Shown in pieces: positions 44,411 to 55,969 of a stretch of 64,000 nucleotides of DNA; the first letter of the stretch is position 1, and every line of letters starts with the position of its first letter. The position numbers were made by a program, and so were the translations under genes. The DNA lies in assembly GCA_001724265.1 (NCBI GenBank), contig MEDY01000104.1:123810-187809 (forward strand), in the 5' to 3' direction. The stretch comes from Rhizaria sp. SCN 62-66. Its lineage: Eukaryota; Rhizaria, unplaced. Under the pieces are notes generated by a model. The model had not been told where the DNA came from, did not search any database, and was given only the letters and a program-made list of their open reading frames with translations.

Positions 44411-47400
44411 ATGACTTACGATATCTTGCGGTCATTCGCAGTTGCGATCTTGCTTTGTCTAGCTGCTCTGTCAGTGGCTCCCCACGTACGTCCTCTCTCC
44501 TGAGCTGCCCCCTTCGATTCTCTTTCACCATCCACTTCTTGATTCTATCATTGAAAATTTTGCACAGACTGACCCTACGTCATTATCACAACTCGTTTTC
44601 TGCTATAGTCTCTGGTGTCGGCCGCGAGCTTCGGTTCTGAGAAGAACGCCTACGTGGTCTCGTCGGGCATCGGTCTGGGTTCGGCCGTCACCATCACAGG
44701 CACCATCACGCCCATCGCCGTCTCCTAGCTGCTGTCGACGCAGCGCGTGCAGCTGCGTATCCCCGACGGCTTTCTGTTTACGACGGCCGTGTCCGGCGGC
44801 ACTGCCGGCTCGCAGTGCGCTGTGGGGCTCGACGGCGTGCTCGTCGCCTCGACAACGATCCACGCCAGTGAGCGCATCGCGCTCTTCTCGCCACAGGTAC
44901 GCCGCGTGAAGACGTATATCCGCATATAGCGGAGTAACATTTCAGTATCATCTTAAATGTGCACACACATATTGTTTATTTCGGTTTCAGCCAGATATGA
45001 GTGAATCCGCGCTCATTATGTTCACTTATACCACTTTGTTTTTGTCATGTTGCTTTGTGCTTCGTTTCCCTATGCCGTAGACGTCCATTACGGTTACGTC
45101 TCCGTGGTCCTCGTCGCTGACGGTGCAGTGCACGCTGGTGGTAACGCCGCACGCGCCCACCGCGACGACCAACGAGACGCAGACGCAGATCGTCGACGCC
45201 AACAACCAGGTCATCGTTGAGGTCAACGGCGGGTCGCTGCCAGGTACGTTTTCTTTCTTAAAGCAACAACAAAGACGGAGAATCTTTCAGTAGCCCTTGC
45301 GAGGCAGATCAACTGAGTTTTTCTTTTGCGCATTGCTCTATTTTTCTCTATTTTTCAACTTAAAAAAGCTCATATATCTCACTTTTGCCGCGGAATACCT
45401 TTTTTTTTTGTTTCGTTTTGTTCATCGCTCTGCGCAGGTTTCACGACCGTCACCATGGGCTTGTCTTACACCGGCTTCCAGTTCTCGACCCCCGCCGCAG
45501 GCTCAGGCTCCCTGGCCGCCTCCGTCACTGCGATGATTTCCCCCTTAGCTGCGCTGGGCCAGTTCACAGTCTACGACCAGCTGCGGCTGCACTTCCCCTT
45601 CGACGGCATCAACAGCGGCGGCGCCGCCACGGCGTGCGAGATCACATACAACGGCACTGTCATTGCGACTTCTGATCAATTAGTGGTTGCCACGGGCGAG
45701 TGCACCGACTGCTCGCTGTCCTCCTCGCCGCCCACAGCCTTCCCGCGCTACCTGCAGCTGACGTTTCTCACCACCGTGTCCATCCCTGCCGGCGCCACCG
45801 TGCCTACGACGACCACGATCGACACCAGCTCCGCCACCACCGCGACCAACGTCTCGGCTATCGCGGACGTCACGCGTGTCACGTGTTCCAGCGTGACTTT
45901 GCGCGCGTCGTCCTCCTCGGCAACCACCACGGGTCTCGTCACCTGGCTGAACCCGTACTCTGAGCTGCTCGCCTACGCCGCCAACGCGCGCGTGCCCGCG
46001 ATCGACTCAGCGCCTTTCTCCGCCGCTGCGCTGGGCGCCTTTGACGCACCGGCCTACGCGGGGCTCGCCAACACAGTCCGCTGCTCGCTCGCGACCTACT
46101 TGACGGTCGCGGCCAGCGCGGATCTTGTGATCGCGCTTACGCTGCCGTCGACGTTTCATATCCCTCTCGCAGTCTGCACGAGTCCCTCGGTGCCGACGCT
46201 GGTGAACCCGGGGCAGGCGTTCCCGAACACGCGCGTGCTCAAGACCAACGGGCAGATTACCGTGCTGCTGTGGCTGCCGTTCGCAGTCGAGGCCGGGGTG
46301 ACCGTGAGCATCACGTGTACCTCTGTCGGACTGCCCTTTGCCGCCTCCGACGCCTCCACCGTCCCTGGTATGTTCTTATGAGAACAAGATACGGCGTGAT
46401 TTATTTTGGTATTTTGCTTTCATGTTTATTTTCTTCCACTTCAACGCGTTTTATGGTTTTTATGATTGAATATGACGCCTGATTATATTTTCAATGTTTT
46501 TGTTTATCTGCACACTTTTTAGGCGCAAGCATCGTGCTGACGCGTCTGCCCCTGAACACGACGACTGCAACGACCGACGACAACGCGATTTACCCGTTCG
46601 ACGACGACGACGTGTTGGCCTCGGCCACGGGCCTCCAGATCCCCGCCATCATCGCTTACCCGACCACCTATTTCGGCGGTTCCCAGCGCGTCGTGTCGTT
46701 CAAGACGCCCGTGGTGGCCGCACTGACCAACATGACGCTCACGCTCGCGCCCCTTACCGTTTCGCTGAGCTCAGACCGCGTGCTCTACCTGGCGCTGCCG
46801 AACGACATCCGCCCCGACGGCAACGGGACCAGCTCCACGGTGTGCGAGGCGACGTTCAACGCCGTGGCCGTGGCGGGCACCGCGACCATCACGCTGAGCG
46901 TCGCGCAGCACGTCATCCGCTTCTCGCCGGCCGCCAATACCACGCTCCCGGGCGCCACGACGGCCGCGACGCTTGCTCTGACCTGCACCAACATCCGTCT
47001 CCCGTCGGTGGAGCGGACCGCCACGCGGCTCACCCCCGTGGGCGTGCTGTCCAAGGCCGACGAGTCGGTGCGCTACGCGTACCTGCGCGGCGTGCGCATC
47101 GACGACATCTACAGCGGGGTTATCGGCACCGCCACGGGCCGCTTCGACCCAGCCTACGCTGGCGCGCTCACCACCTTCGAGCTCACGCGCATCCGCGGCA
47201 CGGACGTGCTCCCCGTCAACACCACGCTCAAGCTCTCGCTGCCCTACGGCACCTCGGCCCCCAACGCCACCGCGGCGTCGCCCGCGACGCACACCGGCGT
47301 CACTTGCGGCTACGGCGCCACGCGCGCGGTACGTGAAACCACTAACGCGAATATTTCTCGAAAATACGATTTATTTTTGAGTTAAGTGTATTTTTATTGT

Positions 47401-50400
47401 GTTAAGATTACGATTTTACATCTTCATATACTCTTTGTTTTTTCCGGTCGCTATTTCTCACGACTGCACTATCACCCTAATGTTTCTTGCTTTGCTCTCT
47501 GCTCCTCTCCAGGCTGCAGACGCCATGGTGACCGCCGGCCAGGGCTCCGGCGCGATTCTCTACGACTTTCTGGCCGAGACGCAGCTCATCACGGCGATCT
47601 CGTTCCAGGTGTTGTGGACCATCCCCACCGAGTCCACCGCCATCATCGCTTGCACGGTGCTTCGCACGCCCGGTACGTGATATCTTGAGCCAAAGACAAG
47701 AAGTGTCATTCGTTGATATCTTGCTGTTTTCACACAGTTGAGAACATTTCAAACTGTTTTTATCGAAGTCGTTCAATTCAAACGCATTGTTCATCACTCA
47801 TACGATATTTACCCTTTTCTTGTTTCTGTTTCTCATCACCACACACAGGTTTCTCGCAGCCCGCCTCGGAGCAGCCCCTCGTGGCGACGAACCCCGCCGG
47901 CAACAACATCGCCGGCGCGACCGTTTCCGTAGCCGCCGTCATCCCGGTGCCCTCCGACTGGCTGCCGGTCAAGCAGGTCACACTGGCTGCCACGTCCTAT
48001 GCCAGCACGGCCGGTGTGGTGGCCCTGGGCGAGTACGTGACTGTGCGCGCAGAGCTGACGCGGCTTAACATCTCGCTGCTGTACGGCGACATCTTTACTT
48101 TCGAGATCCCGTCGACGATTACCGCGGTCGCCCCGCCCGGCACGACGCTCCCGGGCACCGCCACGGCGGTACCATCGACTATGTGTACCGTCGACGGCGT
48201 CGCCGTGCTCTCCGTCTCCTCGGCGGCGTCGGTACTGTATCCGGACACGCGCAGGCGTTACAGCCTGCGTCTGGCAGCCGCGGCCGCCGCAGCAGGGGCC
48301 AGCGCGAACGTCAGCGCCGTGTACACTGTGGACTGCACGCCGATGCTGCTGCCGACGCACGAGACGGGCAGCCTCATCGACGGCTACATGTCGATCAGCA
48401 CGAGCACGCCATCGGAGCTGCGCGCGCTCACCAACGAGGCCACTTTCTCCGGCATCGACCCGCCCGTGCCGGGCGCCGACCTCGCCGCGGTCACCGCGAC
48501 GGCGCCGTACTCCAGTCAGAACACGACGCTCACGCTGCGGCTCTCGCCGCTGCCAGTCGCCGCGGTCAACGGCGACTACCTCACGCTGACCTTCCCGGCC
48601 TCGCACAGCTACACCTTCTTCCCCAAGCCCTCTGGCGGCACTGCGGCCGTCAACAGCACGGCTACGGCTTGCACCGTAGCGCGTTACGGCGTCGGCGTGC
48701 CCGCCACTCTGGTCACTCTTCGGTCCGCCGTGGTGCCCATCGAGGGCGACACGACGACCTCGCCCGTGGCCGCTCAGATCACGGTTCGCCTCGATTCCGC
48801 CGTCATCGCGTCCACCGTGGCCGAGACCGCGGACGCCTCGGCCCGCGCGCTGGGCGCGCTGGCGCTGACTTGCTCGCCCGCGCTCAACCCCAGCTCCGGG
48901 CTCGCTTCGGTCACGGCACCCAGCGCCGCGCTGCACCAGGGCGCTACAGTTATCCGCCGCGCTATGACCAACACAGTTGTGTTCCCGGCGGTCACCACGG
49001 CGCCCTTTACGCTGGCCACGACAACCGCGTCGCCCGGCGCCGCCGTGCTGCAGACGGCGCTCACCGACACGGACCGCTTCAACGGTGGGCTCCTCGTGTA
49101 CGTATCTAGCTAAAGCGAAGATATATATATTTTGTGTAAAACTTTATTACGGTACTTCTTTTTATTTTAGAAATATTTCAATGTTTATAATCTTTTATTA
49201 AACTATATATTTTCTTACTTCCATCTTAATGCTCTATTTCTTCTTTTGTTGCTCTGCTTCATCCTCTCGCAGTCGCTTCGCCGCCGCCGGCCTGAGCAAG
49301 GTGGGCGAGAACGCGCGCTACGTGGTTGACGTCTCCGCCCTGTTCGGCTTCAAGACCGTGTCCGAGACGGCCGAGCCCGCAGCCACGACGTGTCTGTTCC
49401 TCAACGCCACCGCAACCACCACTGGGACCGGGACAGGCGCGGTCACCACGGGCAACAACGTCACTTGGGCCCTCTCGACCGGCGCGAGTGCGGACTTGCA
49501 GCGCGTTACGCTTACGCTCCCGGCCTCGGCGGCCACGGCCACCACTGTCTCGACCTTTAACACGACCTCGGGCAACGCCACGACTACCGCGACGGGCTAC
49601 GTCTGGGCCGTGCAGTGCGCCGGCGTGTGGATGCCGCGCTACGCAGTGGCGGCCTTCAGCAACGGCTTCGCAGAGTTCTACCACCCCGCCGGCGCAACAC
49701 CCACGTACACCAACACGTCCAGCTCCACGACGACGACGACGACGACGACTGACACGACGAGCGGCGCCGCGTACGCCACAGAGACGCAAGCGTTCCTGGG
49801 TCTCTCCGCGGGTGTGCTGACGGGCGCGTACGGCCTCGTGGAGCCCGGCAGCAACAACACGGCGCCGCTGATCACGACGCCGCTGCGCGTCGTGCTCGCG
49901 CCGCTGCCCGCGCTGCTGCGGCTGGGGGACATGCTCGCCGTGCCCGTCCCGGCCGCGTTCAACTACGTGCAGAACTCGCGCGGCACCACGGCGTGCACGA
50001 TGCGCCGCGAGGGCTCCGTCCTGTCCACCAGCACTGCCTGGGAAGACGCTCCGGGCGCCACGGCGACCGCGTCGTGGGGCGGCGCACTCTCGGCGATCAT
50101 CACAGTCACCTTTACGGCGACCTCGCTGCCGTCCAAGTCGACCATTGCACTCGAGCTGCTATGCACGCAGGTCCGCAACCCGTCCGTGAACCTTACATCG
50201 GTGGTCTTCAGCGAGATGCGCGTGCTGCGCACCGTCAACGGCGCAGTCGTGACCGTGGCCGCCACGGAGCAGGGGCGGCTTAACTTTACCGCGATCAAGA
50301 TCCCCGAGTGGGGCACGCAGCCGCTGCGCACGGTCACGCCGGCCTCCACCAAGGCCGGGTCCGCGGCCGGCGAGCTTATGGTGGCGCTGGCGCCGGTGCC

Positions 50401-51668
50401 TGTCTTCATCGCGCACTACGGCGGCATCGGCTTCCGCCTGCCTGTGGGTACGTAGCTAAGCGAGATTTATTGACTTTGTTAGAATGGGAGAGAGTTCACA
50501 ATTAAATAATATGATTTAAACAACTTCTATGATTTAGATTGATATGACGACGTATTGCTCTATATCTCACAACTTGTACCTTTTGCTTCTCTTTACTAAC
50601 GCCTTCCTAGGCTGGAACGTGACCGAGGAAGTGACGTCGACGGTGGCGTGCCGCGCGAGCGTGGACCGCCTGCTGCCGGACCAGGCCAACATCTACGGCC
50701 AGTCTACTCTGACCCCCGACTCGACTCTGGGGCCCTTGATCTTCTTCCGCCTCACTAACGCGCCGCTGTCGCTGGGGTGGAACAGCGTGCTGCGACTGTG
50801 GTGCTCCGGCGTGTCGGTGCCCAAGACGGTGACGGCGGCGGTGACCAACCAGGCGATCTACGCTTACGACGACCTGGACCAGATCGTCATGTACACCGAG
50901 AAGGCCACTATCCCGGCTATCACGGCAACCGGCGGCAGCAGCTCGTCCTCCACTGCGACCGCCTCGGTGCAGCAGGTGGTCGAGCTCGAGTCGGGCGCGC
51001 TGCTGACCGAGACGCAGGTCACTTCCGTCCGCGCGGCCTACGCCGGCACGCTGGGGCTGGAGACCAAGAACGTCGCCGTCGTCAGCCAGGCGCTCAGCGT
51101 CAAGAAGACCACGAGCACTGCCGACGTTGCTAATGATGTTCACGATATCGAGAAAAGTGCTGCCTTGGTGAGCGTGACTGAGCGCGTTAACGCGCTGCGT
51201 CACCACCGCGCCGTGGTGGCCCTCGCATTTGCCCCGCGCGCGTCCGTGAGCGTCGTGAGCGTCACCGTACAGGTCGCGCCCAACTCTGTCTGGGTTACGT
51301 CCTCGGACCTGGACGTGCAGCTCGCGGCGCAGAGCTCCGAGCTGGCGACCGCGCTCGCGGCGTCGACTGCGCTTCCCGTGCTGGCGATGTCCGCGGCGAC
51401 GGCCGGCTCGTACCCCTCGTCCTGCGCCAACGGCGTCCAGGACGGCAGCGAGACCGCGCCCGACTGCGGCGGCCCCGACTGCGTCGCCTGCTCCGCCACC
51501 GGCTCCGGGTGCGCCGCCGACTCCGACTGCCTGCTGGGCCGCTGCGGCACGGACGGCAAGTGCCTCGCGCAAGGCAGCGTCAGCGCTGCGGCTGCGCTTG
51601 CAGGCGCTTGGGCGGGCGCTGTGGCCGCGGCTGTGGTGGCGCTCGTGCTGGCGCTGGCTGCGATGTGA
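44411..51668 (+). CDS. Secreted/surface-anchored repeat protein with Cys-rich C-terminal module; one in-frame TAG
   Basis: Nine exons: 44411-44485, 44609-44896, 45081-45243, 45438-46367, 46523-47328, 47513-47672, 47849-49097, 49273-50447 and 50611-51668 (TGA), 1967 aa if the TAG at residue 65 (44726-44728) is sense. Intron phases are 0,0,1,1,0,1,2,1 and all agree. Exon 1 is a classic signal peptide (MTYDILRSFAVAILLCLAAL). The body is Thr/Ser/Val/Ala-rich with many NxS/T sites. It appears built of several units of roughly 200 residues, each with a beta-type start (for example VLYLALPNDIRP), a central Cys, and an end such as LTCTNIRLPS or LLCTQVRNPS. Near residues 1886-1934 is a Cys-rich module (SCANGVQDGSETAPDCGGPD ... 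CAADSDCLLGRCGTDGKC) of a type found in protist surface proteins. The last 27 residues are hydrophobic, either a TM helix or a GPI-attachment signal. Function is unknown; an extracellular coat or adhesion role is inferred. Confidence 0.83.
44726..44728 (+). other. In-frame TAG read as a sense codon (surface protein)
   Basis: In exon 2 the frame reads GTITPIAVS-TAG-LLSTQRVQLR. Both flanks are clearly coding and lie in the same frame as the signal peptide exon upstream and all exons downstream. Confidence 0.75.
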
Positions 51669-52178
51669 GCGTCGATGCCAGTACGCTTGAGAACTAAGAA
51701 GACGCATTTGATTTCTAGTTGCGTATGGATTGTGTTCTGTTTTATCATCTCTACCTTAACATGCTTGCCTTTTGTCTTTATTAGTTTTACTCCTATTTTA
51801 TTCTGAAGTTTGATTTTGTGTTGTCCTTTGTCACCGTTGTACCCATGAGGAGTGTAACGCTGTGAAGCTATTTAGTTTCAGTACTTTTTCTATTGCATGT
51901 GACGAGTCGCATTTGAATTTTATACAAAGATACTAATATTTTGTTTCTTTTAGCTATTGATTATTTCATCTGTTCATGTGTCCAAATAAGTTCGAGCGCA
52001 CATTATTCTGATGTTACATGTGTACTACATAAACCAGTAGTACGTACTACTCGAAGTACGAGTTTGTCCAACACAAGTTCAGTTTGAAAATCGAGAAACA
52101 AGTCAGCCAATAATGAACATAGTAGCCGGTAATAAAGAAATATTGAACACTACACACTCGATACAAAAAGCATCAAGC
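51669..52178. other. Convergent intergenic region
   Basis: AT-rich, non-coding DNA between the surface-protein gene and the minus-strand coiled-coil gene. No feature was recognised. Confidence 0.45.
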
Positions 52179-55100
52179 TTACAACATGAAGCAAATGCTA
52201 CTGCTGCTGCTATCGCCACCATCACCAGCACCATCACCAGCGCCCGCGCTCGCGTTATTAGTACTACTCGTCACCTTCTTGCGCCACCTCTCTGCCGACT
52301 CGGCCAGCGCCTTGCGCGGCGACATCTCCCCTCTACCGCCGCCCTTTCCCCCGTGGCCGCGGCTGCTGCCGCGTCCGTGCCCGTGCGCACTGTTGCCGTT
52401 GGCGTAGACCGTCGACACCACGGGCACGCGTCCGTTGCGCGACAGCATCGGCGGCAGAGGGATCAGTTTGGAGTCTAATAGAGAAAGCACGCGGGCCTGC
52501 TCCAGCAGCACCGCCTTGTTCCCACTCCCCGCGCTGGCGTTGCTCGCGCTGTTGCCGTGGATGGCCGAGGCGAGCGCGGCGGAGGCGCGGACCGAAACCA
52601 CCGACGCGGTCGGGCGCGGGGACAAGTCCAGGCTGCCCGCCGTGATCGGCCGAGGAGTCGCAAAGCCACCAGTGGACGAGAAACCGTTACTGTTCGTGTT
52701 GTTGAAGTTAGTGTTCGTGCTGCCAAAGTTAGCAGCGGCAGTGTTCGGCCGCGCGCTGTTGTTGTCAACGCGTTCAAAGTCGCTGCTGTTGCACGAAGCA
52801 TTGAACTCGCCACTCGTATTGAAGTTGTTGTCTCCACTCCCGTTACTGTTACCGTTTGCGGGCACGTTGAAGGCGGGAGGAAGCGCCAGGATGAAGGTGC
52901 CGTTGGTCGAGCGCGTAAACAGCGGGCTCGCCCACGGCCTCTCGCCGCCGCTGCTGACAGGGGCAGCGACGAGCTGTGCAGACGCAGCGGGCCTGGCGCC
53001 GGCGCAGTGGCTGTGAGCACTCGGCAGAGGGGCAGTTGAGGCGAACGCGCTATTGCCGTTGCCCCTGCCGCTGGAGAGGGGACTGATGTGAGAGCTGGTC
53101 ATGCCGCTAAAGTTCTGCGGCCGCTGCTGCCCTTGCTGGCTTTGTTCCTGCTTCTGCTGGGGCGAGGGCGGGGGCGGCATCGGCTTGACGAGCTATGATG
53201 TGGTGCAGTGATAAACAGAAGAAGAAGTATAAGACATGAGAAGTCCGAGAATAGATCCAAAATTAAAAGCAATAGTCTATCGATTAAAAAAGTCGAGGCT
53301 TTTAGACGAATCAAGTAATGTTCCAAAGCACGTACCTGTCCGTTTGCGGTGAGCGTGTAGCCGGCCCGGAGCGAGGGCGACTGCAGGCGGAGCTTCACGC
53401 CCTCGCAGTTGGTAAACACGCACGGGTCCTGTTCTTGCGGCTGCTCATCGCCGCCGTGCTCGCCACCCTGCTCGCCGCGCTGACCGGTCGCAGAGCCAAC
53501 GCCGTGACTGGACACGCTCTTGCAATTGTTGTTTGCGAGGCTCTTGGCGTTATGAATGGCACGCTTGCCGTTGGTGTTGTTGCGGGCAATTCTGCCAGTT
53601 GCTTTGCCGCTGCCGCCGTTGTTGCCATTCTGGCTGTGGGGGCTAAGGCTGTGGCCACAGTGCCTGCAACACTCGCCTTCATCACCATCACCACCAACGC
53701 CAGCGTTAACAGCTGCACTCGCGCTATCGGGCTCTTCAGCTGCAGTCCCGCCGTTGTTCGCGTCGGCGCCATCACTACTGGTGGCAGTCGTGCTGCCGTT
53801 GCCGTTGCCGCCGGCATTGCCAGGCCCCTGGTCCCAGAGGTGCAGCGCCGCCGCGGCGACGGGCGGCACTGTCGACAGATGCGCCGGCGCCAGCGAGGCC
53901 GCGACGGGCGGCGGCGGAAGCCCTGTCCTGCCGCCGACGCCGCGCGCGCTGGCGCAGTGTACGCGTCCGTCGGCGCTCCAGACCGTGCCAGGCTTGCTGC
54001 CGCCGCCGCCGCCGCCCGCGGAGGTCACGCCTGCACGCCTGGACGCCGTGCCGCTCTTGCCGGGGTCGCCACCGGCGTTGAGGTTTGCGACCGCGGCTGC
54101 GACCGCCGCCGCCGCCGCCAGTACGGCCGGGGGCTGGTTCACGGCGCCCTTCGTCTTCTGCCCCCCCGAGGCGTTGGCTTGTTGGTTGATGCCCATCAGC
54201 GCATTGAACCCACCTCCGGGGGGCCCAGTGCCACTGAGGCTCTCGCAGTAGCCCTTACAGCTCGCCACGCGCTCGCTCAACACCACAATCACCTCGCGCG
54301 CCGCCGCCGCCGCGTCAGCTTCGGCCGCCGCGCGCCGCTTCGCCTCCAGCAAATGCTTTTCGAGGGTGTTTTTTTCGGTCCTAGTCGTCGCGAGCGTGTC
54401 CTGCGTGGTGCGCAGCAGCCGAAGCGTGCTGGAGAGCTTCTCCCCGCTGGCCGCGGCGGCGTCTTCGGCGCGCGAGGCCTCGCGGTGGCGCCGCGCAAGC
54501 GCCGCCTTGGCCGTCTCGGCCTCCGCACGGGCCTGCTCGAGCTGCCGCTGCAGCTCGGCGACCTAGGTTGGCAGCCCAGGGGCGTCGCCGCCGGTGGCGG
54601 AGGCATTGGTTTTAGGGATGCTGCTGCCCCCGTTGGCGTTGCTGAGTTTGTTTTGCTGGGGGAAAAAGGCCTTTTCGTGGCGCGCAAGCGGGGTCGGGCC
54701 GGATAAATCGTACGCGTCGCCGTTGGCGTTGTTCGACTTGGTATTAGCGCTGTTGAGCGCCTGGAGCCGCTTCATCGTGCTGTTGCCGTAACCATTGCCG
54801 CTAGTGCCGTTGGTGGAGTTATTGCCGTGGCTGCCGTCATCGTAGTCGTCGCCGTTGTTGTCGCCGTCATCGTGGCCGTGCGGGTCGGAGTAGCCTTGGT
54901 AGGAGTCTCGCCGCTGCTGCTGCTGCTGCTGTTGCGGTTGCTGCTGCGAGTAGAGCGAGGATGGCAGCATGAGCGGGGACCGACCGGAACTGGAGATATC
55001 GTCGCTCGCCCCGTCCATGTGGTAGTTGCCGTAGTTGTTGTTGTGGTTTTGCGAGTACTCGACGTCGAACTCGCCTTGGTAGAGGTCGGGGTTGCTATTA

Positions 55101-55969
55101 AATCCCTGCGCGCTGCCGCCGCGGTCGGGAGACAGCATAGTGCCGTGCGAGGGGCTGCCTGTGGCAAAGTGGCCGTCGGCCGAGCCGTACTCGCCAGGGG
55201 ACGGACTCATGTTGTCGGCGGTGTCGTCGTCGACGTTGAGGTGCGCGGCGGGGTTGCTGCGGATGTTCATCATGCTGACGCTTCTATTGTTGCCGCCGAT
55301 GTTGTCGTAATCGTCCTCGGGATACGCCGAGGGGTCGTCGTTCGCCATGCCGGCAGTGAAGTCGAGCTCACTGTCGCTGCGCACGTCGACGGCGTGGAAC
55401 GCGCCGCCGTCAGTTCTCCCAACAAAGTCGTTCATGGGTCCGTTGTTGTTGTTGTTGTTGTTATTGCTGATGTCGTTCAGGGTTCTGCGCATCACCGAAA
55501 AGCTGCCGCTGCGCGGGGGTGAGAGCGGGGACATGGTCACCGATGGCATCTGTCTGGGCGCGCCGGGCGGGCCGATGTCGCCGTCGGTGTCCGCAGCGGG
55601 TGCCGCGTTGGCGTTGGCGTCGCTGCTGCCGTTGACCGTGTGATTGTTGCTTGAACTAGAGGCAGTGGCCGCGGAAGAGACGGAGGATGAGGGAGCGCGA
55701 GACAGGCGGAATGGAGACGCCGGGACAGGGCCCTGCTGCTGAGCAGCAGCAGCAGCGGCGGCGGCGACGACGGCGGGAGGAGGCAGCGGCACGGGCGAGA
55801 TCGAGCCGACGCGGCCAGCGGCGGGAGGGACAATGGGGGACGCGGCCGGGAGAGGCACAGCTGAGGCTGTGCGCGTGAGACCAGGGTGCGCAGGCGCTGA
55901 CGCTGCTGCTGCTGCTGAGGCCGCGGCCGGGGCAGCAGAGGCTGCAGGAGCGGCTGCGACGGAGCTCAT
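52179..55969 (-). CDS. Coiled-coil, low-complexity protein of unknown function; one in-frame TAG
   Basis: Minus-strand exons 55969-53336 and 53192-52179, intron 53193-53335 (GTACGT...CATAG, phase 0), TAA stop, 1215 aa if the TAG at codon 469 (54563-54565) is sense. The junction reads LTANGQ-LVKPMPPPPSP. Residues 1-468 are Pro/Ala/Ser/Asn/Gly-rich with an Asn run. Immediately after the TAG comes a strongly heptad-like coiled coil of about 110 residues (VAELQRQLEQARAEAETAKA ... RTEKNTLEKHLLEAKRRAAA). The remainder is Gly/Asn/Ser-rich and ends in a basic stretch (RKALAESAERWRKKVT) and a Ser run. Without reading through TAG the coiled coil would be left without a start. The first in-frame ATG in a sensible context is at 55969. 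No family is recognised; a cytoskeletal or scaffold role is a guess. Confidence 0.75.
54563..54565 (-). other. In-frame TAG read as a sense codon (coiled-coil protein)
   Basis: The frame reads GLPT-TAG-VAELQRQLEQ. A glutamine would fit the coiled-coil register and composition. A GTACGA at 54713 could act as a donor with this TAG as acceptor, but removing those 151 nt would shift the frame out of the coiled coil. Confidence 0.75.
55442..55462 (-). repeat. (GTT)7 microsatellite coding for Asn
   Basis: Perfect GTT run read as Asn codons on the minus strand, within the N-terminal low-complexity region of the coiled-coil protein. Confidence 0.88.

Noticed and set aside
44726-44728. TAG as selenocysteine or programmed readthrough
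   Set aside because: Selenocysteine uses UGA, and readthrough would need to be coincidentally confined to TAG in three unrelated genes; codon reassignment is simpler.
53318-54706. 462-codon plus-strand ORF overlapping the coiled-coil gene
   Set aside because: Its composition is Ala/Arg/Val-rich with no domain, while the minus strand carries the coiled coil, matched intron phase and continuation into exon 2.
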